Shown here: positions 44,491-52,984 of the stretch, piece after piece
How the letters are laid out: each line of letters opens with the position of its first letter
Numbering within the stretch: position 1 is the first letter of the stretch
Origin: CBFFRJ01 sp051486985
GTDB lineage: Bacteria > Pseudomonadota > Gammaproteobacteria > Enterobacterales > Enterobacteriaceae
Direction of reading: 5' to 3'
Assembly (NCBI RefSeq): GCF_051486985.1
Contig: NZ_JAHVDV010000014.1
Coordinates: 1-64,000 of the forward strand
Length of the DNA: 64,000 nucleotides
Made by a program: the position numbers and the translations under genes
The notes under the pieces: generated by a model
Database searches by the model: none
What the model saw: the letters and a program-made list of their open reading frames with translations, nothing else
Told to the model about the DNA's origin: nothing

Positions 44491-44566
44491 TGGTGGCCCC
44501 TGTTGGGTTTGAACCAACGACCAAGCGATTATGAGTCGCCTGCTCTAACCACTGAGCTAAGGGGCC
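44491..44566 (-). tRNA. ileX: tRNA-Ile2 (CAT anticodon)
   Basis: This 76-nt cloverleaf includes an encoded CCA: acceptor GGCCCCT with AGGGGCC, D-arm GCTCAGTGGTTAGAGC, anticodon loop CTCATAA (CAT, read as ATA codons after lysidine modification), T-arm GTTGG-TTCAAAC-CCAAC. Its neighbours mug and rpoD are those of ileX in E. coli. The 3' half differs from the displaced copy at 17880 in the T-arm, a paired change plus loop changes, so integration swapped the 3' half but kept folding. Confidence 0.95.
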
Positions 44567-44693
44567 GAGGCGGACGATTATAGAGGAACTTTCCTGAGCA
44601 ATCCAGCACCATTCATTTAGCTGCTTGTTTTATAACCAATGAGAATTCAATCCTTTATACTTAAGCAAGGTACTGACATTCTGGGGAATACAT

Positions 44694-45200
44694 ATGATCC
44701 ACGACATTCTTGAACCTGGGCTGCGTGTGGTGTTCTGTGGCATCAATCCGGGGAAATCATCAGCTCACACTGGTTTTCATTTTGCCCATCCGGGTAACCG
44801 ATTCTGGAAGGTCATTCATCAGGCAGGCTTTACTGAGCAACTCCTGAAGCCTGAAGAGGAAAAACGTCTGTTAGAGACGCGTTGCGGCATAACTATGTTA
44901 GTTGAACGACCAACAGTGCAGGCCAGCGAAGTGGGCCTGCAAGAACTTCGTACCGGTGGGCGAGAACTGATCAGAAAGATTGAGGATTACCAACCTGCGG
45001 CGTTAGCCATTTTAGGTAAGCAAGCCTTTGAGCAAGCGTTTAGTGTACGCGGCGCTGCATGGGGGAAGCAGGGTTTTACTATTGGTGTGACCCAGGTTTG
45101 GGTGTTACCTAATCCGAGTGGGTTGAACCGGGCAACACTGGATAAATTGGTAGAAAGCTATAAGGAACTGGATGAGGCGCTGGCGGAGAGAGGTCGGTGA
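44694..45200 (+). CDS. mug: G/U mismatch-specific DNA glycosylase
   Basis: This 168-residue base-excision repair enzyme removes uracil and ethenocytosine opposite guanine. Catalytic-site motifs GINPGKSS (Asn18 region) and LPNPSGLNRA are present, as are FHFAHPGNRFWKVIHQAGFT and DYQPAALAILGKQAFEQ. The length equals E. coli Mug. In E. coli it directly joins rpoD to ileX; here the capsule locus separates it from rpoD. Confidence 0.95.
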   Translation: MIHDILEPGLRVVFCGINPGKSSAHTGFHFAHPGNRFWKVIHQAGFTEQLLKPEEEKRLLETRCGITMLVERPTVQASEVGLQELRTGGRELIRKIEDYQPAALAILGKQAFEQAFSVRGAAWGKQGFTIGVTQVWVLPNPSGLNRATLDKLVESYKELDEALAERGR

Positions 45201-45743
45201 TGCCTGATAAGATTGCTTCCGCCATCATCACTACACATCTATTATTTACTACCTATTTTTAGGGTTGCTTTGCCCTATTAATTGTATTGATGGGACGGGA
45301 ATGATAAAAAGTCGCGCTGAGAATGAAGTGCTAAAATACCAGGCTTTCGATAGCCAGCAGTGATGCATAATTCGAGTGACCTATAACTGGTTGAATTAGA
45401 AGCGCTATAAAGGACAAGGTATTTTGGTTACATCTTTGATAGGTGCTGTGCATCAATGAAGTAGTATTGATAGGTTTTAAAATATATAATTTAGGTTAAT
45501 ACCCCGCTACATTTATAGCCGTTTTACCACCTATGGAAGTTAGGATCAGGAAGATACCCACTGGTTTTACGATTTACCTCTTTGCCTTCCTATCAACAAG
45601 TTTACGCCGAAGGGCAGCTTTTTGCCTTTTTAAAAGATTAGCAAGCTAATAATATGCTTCGCTTCATATCCTTACGCTCAAAGCGCTCTGGTTGCTACAG
45701 CCAGGGGCGGTAGCGTGTCTGAAAGTTCAGGGTTACTACTCTC
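45201..45743. other. Leader region of the kpsM operon
   Basis: About 540 bp without a supported gene. The 3' end carries the JUMPstart/ops element at 45684-45717, so the promoter lies upstream and a long untranslated leader is likely. No clear promoter boxes are called. Confidence 0.5.
45684..45717 (+). promoter_or_regulatory. JUMPstart with ops element
   Basis: CGCTCTGGTTGCTA followed by CAGCCAGGGGCGGTAGCGTG matches the JUMPstart consensus found before capsule, O-antigen and hly operons. The ops core GGCGGTAGCGTG is at 45706-45717. RfaH loads onto RNA polymerase at ops and prevents early termination, so the kpsM operon should be RfaH-dependent. The start codon of kpsM lies 26 bp on. Confidence 0.92.
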
Positions 45744-46520
45744 ATGGCCAGAAGTGGTTTAGAAGTTCAACAGGCAGCTGTAAAAGCGCTGTTTCTGCGC
45801 GAGATTAAGACGCGCTTTGGTAAGTACCGTTTAGGGTATTTGTGGGCGATTTTAGAGCCTGCAGCGCATTTGCTAGTTCTGATAACAATCTTTGGATATC
45901 TCATGCATAAAACCATGCCTGATATCTCTTTTCCTGTTTTCTTATTAAACGGATTAATTCCATTTTTTTTATTTAGTAGCATAGCAACTCGTTCTATCGG
46001 AGCAATTGAGGCAAACCAAGGGCTATTCAATTACCGACCTGTAAAGCCTGTCGATACTATAATTGCCAGAGCGCTCTTAGAAACGCTTATTTATAGCGGA
46101 GTCTACATTGTTCTTATGTCGGTAGTAGGACTATTAGGGGAAGAATTTGCTATAACAAACATTATTAATTTAATGCTGGCGTGGATACTTCTTGTAGTAT
46201 TCTCATTTGGTCTAGGATTGATTTTTATGGTGTTAGGAAAAACATTCCCGGAAACAGAGAAGTTTCTACCAATATTAATTAAACCATTGTATTTTATTTC
46301 ATGCATAATGTTTCCACTTCATGCTGTTCCTAAAGAGTACTGGCCATATTTGCTGTGGAATCCAATAGTACATGTGGTGGAGTTAAGTCGCGAATCAGTA
46401 GTTGCTGGTTATATTAGTGAAGGCGTGAGTCTGAATTACATTGCTTTGTGCGCGCTGGTTACACTTTTTTTAGGCCTAGCTTTGTATCGTAAAAGTGAGG
46501 AGGCAATGTTGACATCATGA
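45744..46520 (+). CDS. kpsM: Capsule ABC transporter, membrane subunit
   Basis: This 258-residue ABC-2-type permease has about six membrane helices and an N-terminal amphipathic start (KALFLREIKTRFGKYRLGYLWAI). With KpsT it moves lipid-linked capsule polymer across the inner membrane. Lengths match E. coli KpsM (258 aa). It overlaps kpsT by 4 bp. Base composition is AT-rich like region 2. Confidence 0.94.
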   Translation: MARSGLEVQQAAVKALFLREIKTRFGKYRLGYLWAILEPAAHLLVLITIFGYLMHKTMPDISFPVFLLNGLIPFFLFSSIATRSIGAIEANQGLFNYRPVKPVDTIIARALLETLIYSGVYIVLMSVVGLLGEEFAITNIINLMLAWILLVVFSFGLGLIFMVLGKTFPETEKFLPILIKPLYFISCIMFPLHAVPKEYWPYLLWNPIVHVVELSRESVVAGYISEGVSLNYIALCALVTLFLGLALYRKSEEAMLTS

Positions 46521-47185
46521 TTCATATTGAAAATCTTACTAAGTCCTACCGTACTCCGAAAGGCAGGCACTACGTTTTTAAAGACCTCAATATTGAATTA
46601 CCGTCAAATAAAAGTGTAGCTTTGATTGGACGGAATGGTGCCGGGAAATCCACATTATTACGCATGATTGGTGGCATTGATAGACCTGATAGTGGAAGGA
46701 TTCTAACAGACAGATCTATTTCATGGCCTGTTGGTTTAGCTGGGGGCTTTCAGGGCAGTTTAACAGGGCGTGAAAATGTTAAATTCGTTGCCAGACTTTA
46801 TTCAAAGAGTCATGAACTTAAAGAAAAAGTTTCTTTCGTAGAGGATTTCGCCGAGTTAGGAAAATATTTTGACATGCCTATTAAAACATATTCTTCAGGT
46901 ATGCGGTCACGCCTTGGATTTGGTTTAAGTATGGCTTTCAGTTTCGATTATTATCTTGTAGATGAAGTTACAGCCGTCGGTGATGCCAGATTTAAGAAGA
47001 AATGTGAAGACATGTTTAAAGAAAAACATAAAACTTCCAATTTTTTAATGGTTTCGCATAGCCTGAACTCTTTAAAAATATATTGCGATAGTGCTTTGTT
47101 GATTGATAGGAACAATTCTGTTTCTTACTTTGAAAATATTTCAGATGCTATATCACAGTATAATGTTAGCGAAAATATAAGTTAA
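46517..47185 (+). CDS. kpsT: Capsule ABC transporter, ATPase subunit
   Basis: This 222-residue ATPase has Walker A GRNGAGKST (38-46), signature YSSGMRSRLG and Walker B YYLVDEVTAVGD with the following H-loop VSHS. It powers KpsM. Length agrees with E. coli KpsT (about 219 aa). The next gene follows after 11 bp. Confidence 0.95.
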   Translation: MIHIENLTKSYRTPKGRHYVFKDLNIELPSNKSVALIGRNGAGKSTLLRMIGGIDRPDSGRILTDRSISWPVGLAGGFQGSLTGRENVKFVARLYSKSHELKEKVSFVEDFAELGKYFDMPIKTYSSGMRSRLGFGLSMAFSFDYYLVDEVTAVGDARFKKKCEDMFKEKHKTSNFLMVSHSLNSLKIYCDSALLIDRNNSVSYFENISDAISQYNVSENIS

Positions 47186-47196
47186 GCAGGAAGAAT

Positions 47197-50100
47197 ATGA
47201 ATATTTTATTTTTTTTAGAACCATCAATTGAACTCGGAAATCCTGTTTTCAGATATGCAACGTTAAGAAATTCACTACTTCCTCAGATTATGTCCTTGAG
47301 AAATCAAGGGCACGACGTCATTACTTTTTTAAGTGAGTCAGTGGCTCAGAAATGTATTGATGAAAATAAATTGAATCAAGTTGGTAATGTAGCAGTCATT
47401 GATCCCATTGAATGGATGAATGGCGAGGGATATTTTCCACGTTCAATGCGACATCAGGAAAAAAAATATTTTCCTGGAGAAGTAGAGCTCATTAAAAATC
47501 AATTGTTAAGCTCGATAAATGATCCTGCCTTCTCACCAGATATTATTATAGTTTGGGAGTCTCCAGCTTATTACTTGGAAACTATTTTCCCTAAAGCAAA
47601 AATTGTTTACCAAATGCCTGGGGTCTTTTCCAGACCTCCATATGCTAATATGGTTTCATTTGATTCAGGCCTGCTTGCAGGCGGCTCTGAAATCAAGGAG
47701 TACGTACCTGGTGAAGAAGAATTAAATGATTTTTATGAATTAAGAGAAAAGGATGAAATTTTCTTATCGTCGGTAAGTCCTACCAGGCACATTGTTGAAA
47801 ATATCAAAAGAGAATTTTCAAAAGTAGTTCTTTTCCCACTCCAAATCGATAATTATTTTATGATCTCATCGGTTCTTGGCGAGGGGAAAAGTCAATTTGA
47901 TATCTTAGTTGAATGCTTGAAGAAAATATCAAGCAATGTTGCCTTGTTAGTAACCAACTATATTTCACGCGATACTCAGAGCGCAGTTCTTAGCCCCGAA
48001 AGTATCAAATATTTACGCGCAAAATATCCCAACTTCAAATACTTTGATGAAACAAATTCAATACCTTGGGTTTCTCAATACTTAACGAAAGAAGTTGATG
48101 GTGTAATAACTATTTCGTCTTCTCTGGGATATCAGGCGGCATATTGGGGTAAACCATTATTAACACTTGGTAAAAGCCATATTAGTGAGTTTGCTAGCGC
48201 TTCTAATTTTGAAGAGTTTTCTGAACAAATTAATGGCCTAAATCTTTATTATAAAGATGAAAAGCTTTTATCGTTAATTAACTATAAAAACCTCCCCCAA
48301 GATTATCTTTCTAATGATAAATATGCAGAGTGGTTAATTAATTCGGTTAATACTAATTATAATCAAAAATGGTCTGACAACGTAGCAAAAGAACTTATCG
48401 AAAGAAGACGAGAAACAGCTAGTCTTGAATCACTTTTACCTTATACTAGAAAATTTTCACCTCCAGATGATTATCAGTGTAAAGAACTTTCTCAGCAGAT
48501 TAGACGCTACCCAGTTGTCTCTTTCGATATTTTTGATACACTATTAATGCGCCCATTTAGGCATCCAACGGATCTTTACGATTTTATTGAATCTGATGCT
48601 CGAATAATTACAAACATTCCATATTTGAATTTTAAGCGTGAACGTAAGAATGCTGAAAGAGCTGCATTTGAAAACGCTATCGAAGCAGGACTGGGTGAAA
48701 TTACCCTTGAAGAAATTTACGAAATCATAGCCGAGAATTTAAATTTAAGCGATGATTCTCGCGAAAAATTAATGCAGCTTGAAATGCAAACTGAATATGA
48801 TCTTCTTTATCCAAGGAAAAGTGGCTATAGAGCGTATCTTGAAGCCAAGCAACTGGGTAAAAAAATAATATTCGTGTCAGATATGTATTTATCAGCAGAA
48901 TTCTTAGCGAAAGTTCTTGAGAAAAATGGTTATGGCGAATATTCAAAGTTGTACGTCTCATCTGAACATCGTGTGAAAAAACACAGCGGTGCGCTCTTTG
49001 ATTATGTGCTAAAAGATTTAGATATTAGCCCTGAAACAATTTTACACGTTGGTGATAATGTTGAGGCCGACGTAAAAAAAGCACAGGCAAGAAAGATAAA
49101 GCCATTCCATCTGAAAAAAGCTTATGATGAATTTACCTTATACTCAGATTATAGGGGACCGTGGAGTAGAGATGAAAGCAGGCATTCATTAGATTGGAAG
49201 ATGCTATTATCTATTGCGGGCAATAATCTTCATGATAATCCATATTTACCTTTCCGTACTGGAACACTTTTCGGGGGGTCTCCTATAAAGTTAGGATATT
49301 ATGGCCTTGGTGCTCTGTTACTCGGCTATGCGAAATGGTTGGTGGAAAACTCAATCAAAGACAAAGTTGAAAGATTATATTTTCTTTCCAGAGATGGAAA
49401 GTTAATGAAGCGAGCATATGATATTGTTGCTAAATTATATGACAACGCACCAGAATCACATTATCTCCTTTGTTCACGCCGTGCAGTAAACCTTGCAAAA
49501 GTTAAGACCCATGATGATATTATTGATTTGGTGAACGTAGATTATGCAAATAATGTACGAATCGCACATTTACTACTTCATCGTTTTGGTTTAGAAATTG
49601 ATACTATTTCAGACGAAAAATTAGCTGAGCATGGTTTTAACAGACATTCAAAACTGACTGCTAATGATATTGATAAACTACAAGATCTGTTAATAGATAT
49701 AAAAGATGATGTATTAGCCGTAGCGGAAAAAGAACGTGATCTATATCTTCAATATCTTGCAGATAAAAAAGTCTTTACAGATGGTAAAGCATCTATAGTT
49801 GATATTGGTTATGCAGGAACAATGCAACAATCCTTACATCAGCTGTCTCCCAATGGTAAAAAAATTGGTGGTTATTATTTGATCACCTTTAGGACCGCAC
49901 TTAAACGTGTAGCTGAAAACGGTCTTGATATTAAAGGTTATCTGGCAGAATTTATTGATAGACATGATACTTATCATAATTTCTGTCGACATGTACCGTT
50001 GTATGAAACTCTATTTAGTTGTTCCGATACAACATTTGTTCGCATGTCAAAAGATTGGAACGGTAAATTAACGCCTGTTTTTATGGCCCATTCACCTGTA

Positions 50101-50652
50101 GAAAATGTTAGAGAAATTGTTGTTGAGGATATTCAACAAGGGGCAATAAATTACGTTTCTGAAGTTGTTAATATCCTTAGCGACAAACTCAAGCGTATTG
50201 ACATTGAACCTAATAAAACTCTTCGCAATTTAGATAATTATTTCTCTAAACCTCATCCGCGTGATGCAAGAATATTATCAGGTGTTATGTTCGAAGATGC
50301 TTATGGCGGAACCCAATACAAAACGATATTGCCTGACATTCAAAATGTCAAAAATGAATGTGTCTGGAAACAGGGTAGAGAAGCACTACTTAATGATTTA
50401 AATAATAGCGTTCGTAATAATACTGTTAAGGTTAAAGCGCCCGTTAGAGTTGAGAGTGTCAAATCGGAAATAAATTTTTCTGAACCAAAGCTGATTTCTA
50501 ATGAAAAATTCAAAAAGAGATTTATTTATTGGGTGCTTACTAAGACTTTGAATGAACGCAAGAGAAAAAAATTCATCAAAAATCCTTATCTTTTTTTCGC
50601 TGATTCAAAAAGTGGATTTATCAAAAGAATCGGTAAGGATTATATGAGTTAA
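47197..50652 (+). CDS. Large capsule region 2 protein: GT-like plus HAD-like domains
   Basis: 1151 residues. About 1-420: glycosyltransferase-like, with a capsule-synthesis-type end (ISSSLGYQAAYWGKPLLTLG). About 430-640: HAD-type domain with FDIFDTLL near 444 and VGDNVEADVKKA near 615. About 690-1000: the C-terminal half of COG5610-type proteins (RLYFLSRDGKLMKRA, SRRAVNLA, DIGYAGTMQQSLHQL). The C-terminal ~60 residues are basic. COG5610 proteins occur in polysaccharide loci with unproven roles. It is the only candidate polymerising glycosyltransferase in region 2. It is co-transcribed with kpsMT and AT-rich. Confidence 0.75.
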   Translation: MNILFFLEPSIELGNPVFRYATLRNSLLPQIMSLRNQGHDVITFLSESVAQKCIDENKLNQVGNVAVIDPIEWMNGEGYFPRSMRHQEKKYFPGEVELIKNQLLSSINDPAFSPDIIIVWESPAYYLETIFPKAKIVYQMPGVFSRPPYANMVSFDSGLLAGGSEIKEYVPGEEELNDFYELREKDEIFLSSVSPTRHIVENIKREFSKVVLFPLQIDNYFMISSVLGEGKSQFDILVECLKKISSNVALLVTNYISRDTQSAVLSPESIKYLRAKYPNFKYFDETNSIPWVSQYLTKEVDGVITISSSLGYQAAYWGKPLLTLGKSHISEFASASNFEEFSEQINGLNLYYKDEKLLSLINYKNLPQDYLSNDKYAEWLINSVNTNYNQKWSDNVAKELIERRRETASLESLLPYTRKFSPPDDYQCKELSQQIRRYPVVSFDIFDTLLMRPFRHPTDLYDFIESDARIITNIPYLNFKRERKNAERAAFENAIEAGLGEITLEEIYEIIAENLNLSDDSREKLMQLEMQTEYDLLYPRKSGYRAYLEAKQLGKKIIFVSDMYLSAEFLAKVLEKNGYGEYSKLYVSSEHRVKKHSGALFDYVLKDLDISPETILHVGDNVEADVKKAQARKIKPFHLKKAYDEFTLYSDYRGPWSRDESRHSLDWKMLLSIAGNNLHDNPYLPFRTGTLFGGSPIKLGYYGLGALLLGYAKWLVENSIKDKVERLYFLSRDGKLMKRAYDIVAKLYDNAPESHYLLCSRRAVNLAKVKTHDDIIDLVNVDYANNVRIAHLLLHRFGLEIDTISDEKLAEHGFNRHSKLTANDIDKLQDLLIDIKDDVLAVAEKERDLYLQYLADKKVFTDGKASIVDIGYAGTMQQSLHQLSPNGKKIGGYYLITFRTALKRVAENGLDIKGYLAEFIDRHDTYHNFCRHVPLYETLFSCSDTTFVRMSKDWNGKLTPVFMAHSPVENVREIVVEDIQQGAINYVSEVVNILSDKLKRIDIEPNKTLRNLDNYFSKPHPRDARILSGVMFEDAYGGTQYKTILPDIQNVKNECVWKQGREALLNDLNNSVRNNTVKVKAPVRVESVKSEINFSEPKLISNEKFKKRFIYWVLTKTLNERKRKKFIKNPYLFFADSKSGFIKRIGKDYMS

Positions 50653-50670
50653 CATTAACGTATAGATAAA

Positions 50671-50704
50671 AAATGGAATACTTGAGTATTCCATTTTTTT
50701 TAAT
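50671..50704 (+). terminator. Rho-independent terminator of the kpsMT operon
   Basis: AAATGGAATACT pairs perfectly with AGTATTCCATTT (12 bp) with a minimal loop, followed by a T-run. It lies about 20 bp after the large region 2 gene, so the fibre gene downstream probably has its own promoter or depends on RfaH read-through. Confidence 0.88.
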
Positions 50705-50759
50705 TTAGAAATGATGATATGCATACGATAAAAATTTATCTGCGCAGTATGGAATCTTT

Positions 50760-50921
50760 ATGTCAATTTCACGTAGATTTTTCTTTAAATGGTTAATACC
50801 CTCAGCCATTATTAATTTTAGCCTTAGTTCGAAAAACTGGGCTAAGAATAGCGATGCTAATGCCCCAAAGAGGTCAGCCCTGAATTATCAAAAAATGAAA
50901 ATTCGGGGCCAAAAGAAATAA
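50760..50921 (+). CDS. Tat-type signal-peptide ORF, likely 5' part of the fibre gene
   Basis: A 53-codon frame starts MSISRRFFFK (twin-arginine motif S-R-R-x-F-F-K), then a hydrophobic stretch WLIPSAIINFSLSS and cleavage-like ends NWA or DANA. GGAA lies six bases before the ATG. It stops (TAA, 50919) five bases before the fibre ATG and in another frame. The fibre frame is open back to 50861, so the two overlap. At 50864-50870 the heptamer C-CCA-AAG fits the -1 slippery pattern and would join them. So this is either a programmed frameshift, a one-base deletion in a secreted protein gene, or a separate small gene. Confidence 0.6.
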   Translation: MSISRRFFFKWLIPSAIINFSLSSKNWAKNSDANAPKRSALNYQKMKIRGQKK

Positions 50922-50926
50922 AAGAT

Positions 50927-52948
50927 ATGAGTGCTAATTCGCTAAGAGTTCAGTTATCAGATCCTAATGGTTTTAATAAATACCCAAAATTACAGATTTC
51001 AAGATGGCGCGATACATCCGATATACGTGCATGGGGAGCCATAGGGGATGGTTATAAACTTTGCGATGAGAGCTTTAAAAATGCAGAACTTACAGAGTCT
51101 ATAATTTATGTGCCTAAAGGCATTTGGCGTTTATCAAGCCCGATGATTATTGGCGATAGAGTAAAATTTTTCGGGCCTGGTGTTTTAAAGTTCGATAACG
51201 CGGAGTGGTGGAGGCGCGGTGGTTCTTCTGGAAGCTTAGATGTCGATGAGCGTTATACTTTATTTTATAATTTTTCTTCGAAAGAAGATGTCACATTAAA
51301 GTATGATGGAAAAGTAGTAGACTTTTCTTGGATTGATGAAAGAACTATTTTAGCTGCTGGTACAAGAAAAGATACTAATGTTGTAATAAGTATCAAAAAT
51401 GGGACGTTAACCCTTGGTTGCGTTGCAGAGTCCATACGTACATTCAATGTGTTCGGAAATGGTAACAATGGTGATGAGATAATGCCTGAGTTATTAAAAA
51501 TATCCGATATGCCGAAGGGATATGATAATACTTCTTTCGGAGCACGAGCACTAATGTCCGTAGTTAAAGGAGGTAATAATACTGCTTTTGGATCAAAGTC
51601 ATTACTAAGTAATGTCAACGGTAACAATAATACTGCTATAGGTTTTCAAGCTTTGTATCGAAGTTTAGGTGATGCCAATACTGCTTATGGCTCTATTTCG
51701 GGCGAATGGTTGAATAAAGGTAGTTATAATTCTTTTTTTGGTGCTGGCTCTGGAAAAAAATTACAGAATGGTAACTCTAATGTCGCAATTGGATTTGAAT
51801 CCTTAGGTGAGTCATTAAGTTCTTCATATGTTGTAGCTATAGGGTACCGCGCAAATGCTAATACTGGAGATAAATCTCAATCAAACTCTATATATATTGG
51901 TGCATTTTCCGGTGATTATAATTTAGGGTCAAATAATACTTTTGTCGGTTATCGCGCAGGTAATAGTCTCAACGCAGCTGAAAATGAAAAAGGTGGAACG
52001 GGGCATGATAATGTCGGGGTGGGAATGTTTTCATTGCGGCGTAATATGTCTGGTTCAGAGAATGCGGTGGTAGGCGCAGGGGCGTGTGCTGAGTCTTCAA
52101 ATGTAAGTGCAACAGTAGCAGTTGGTTTTAACGCTTTAGGCTCTACAACAGCTAATTCAAAGTGTTCTGTGGCAATTGGTCATTCTAGTCTTAAAAATAC
52201 CTCTGGTAACTTTAATGTAGGAATTGGATATCAATCTCTTGCAAAAAATACGAAAGGCTATAAAAACGTTGCTATTGGTACGTGGGCACTGTCTTCAAAT
52301 TTAACGGGTAAATTCAATTCTGCATTAGGCATAAATTCTGGATGTATTACTCAATTAGGAAGAAATGCCATTGATCTAAATAATACAACCCTGCTTGGAT
52401 ACAATTGCCGCGCCTCAGGCAACAATCAGGTGCAGCTAGGTAATAGTCGCTCTACAACATATGTTTATGGTACTGTGCATAACAGAGCAGATCTTAGGGA
52501 TAAGGCTGATTTAAGAGATACTGTGCTTGGTATTGAATTCATTCTTGGTCTTAGAGCAGTAGATGGTCGTTGGGATTTACGCGACGATTATGTTCAGATA
52601 GATGATAGAAATAATAACGACAATGGCGGGGATATATCTCATTCAACTCATTCAGGAAATTTAAGTGAGCATAAGAATACTAATTTTCAAAGCCTAAGAC
52701 CTGATGGAACCTATAAACAGCCTCGGTATCATCACTGGTTCATAGCTCAAGAGGTAAAAAAACTCTGTGAGTCTTTAAATATTGAATTTGGTGGGTTACA
52801 ACATCATGCCTTAAATGGTGGTGATGATATTTACACTTTGGGGTATGATGAATTTATTCCTCCAATAGTAAAATCTATACAATCCTGTTGGTATCGTTTA
52901 GATGAAATTGAAAAACGTCTGGAAATAATTGAGAATAAAGAACGATAA
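50927..52948 (+). CDS. Tail-spike-like protein with S74 chaperone domain
   Basis: 673 residues from the ATG; possibly longer by frameshift (see 50760). N-terminal part: beta-helix tail-spike entry (DIRAWGAIGDGYKL, VPKGIWRLSSP). About 200-500: repeated N-x-A-x-G turns (NTAFGSKSL, NTAIGFQAL, NVAIGFESL, NVAIGTWAL) like adhesin or fibre heads. About 522-665: S74 intramolecular chaperone domain (LRDKADLRDTVLGIEF, GRWDLRDDYV, RYHHWFIAQEVKKL, YDEFIPPIVKSIQ), which trimerises phage fibres. Its presence in a capsule locus is unusual. No enzyme site is recognised; it could be a surface fibre or a capsule-acting spike. Confidence 0.8.
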   Translation: MSANSLRVQLSDPNGFNKYPKLQISRWRDTSDIRAWGAIGDGYKLCDESFKNAELTESIIYVPKGIWRLSSPMIIGDRVKFFGPGVLKFDNAEWWRRGGSSGSLDVDERYTLFYNFSSKEDVTLKYDGKVVDFSWIDERTILAAGTRKDTNVVISIKNGTLTLGCVAESIRTFNVFGNGNNGDEIMPELLKISDMPKGYDNTSFGARALMSVVKGGNNTAFGSKSLLSNVNGNNNTAIGFQALYRSLGDANTAYGSISGEWLNKGSYNSFFGAGSGKKLQNGNSNVAIGFESLGESLSSSYVVAIGYRANANTGDKSQSNSIYIGAFSGDYNLGSNNTFVGYRAGNSLNAAENEKGGTGHDNVGVGMFSLRRNMSGSENAVVGAGACAESSNVSATVAVGFNALGSTTANSKCSVAIGHSSLKNTSGNFNVGIGYQSLAKNTKGYKNVAIGTWALSSNLTGKFNSALGINSGCITQLGRNAIDLNNTTLLGYNCRASGNNQVQLGNSRSTTYVYGTVHNRADLRDKADLRDTVLGIEFILGLRAVDGRWDLRDDYVQIDDRNNNDNGGDISHSTHSGNLSEHKNTNFQSLRPDGTYKQPRYHHWFIAQEVKKLCESLNIEFGGLQHHALNGGDDIYTLGYDEFIPPIVKSIQSCWYRLDEIEKRLEIIENKER

Positions 52949-52958
52949 TTTTTTAATC

Positions 52959-52979
52959 AAGCCGCCATATTGGCGACTT
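52959..52979. terminator. Bidirectional terminator between convergent capsule operons
   Basis: AAGCCGCCA-TAT-TGGCGACTT has one mismatch, with AT-rich flanks including TTTTTTAAT on the left, which is the T-side A-run for the other direction. It lies 10 bp from the fibre stop and 5 bp from the hydrolase stop. Confidence 0.5.
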
Positions 52980-52984
52980 ATTAA

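Noticed and set aside
45201..45680. Small genes in the kpsM leader
   Set aside because: Only frames of about 20 codons without support; the stretch fits an untranslated leader.
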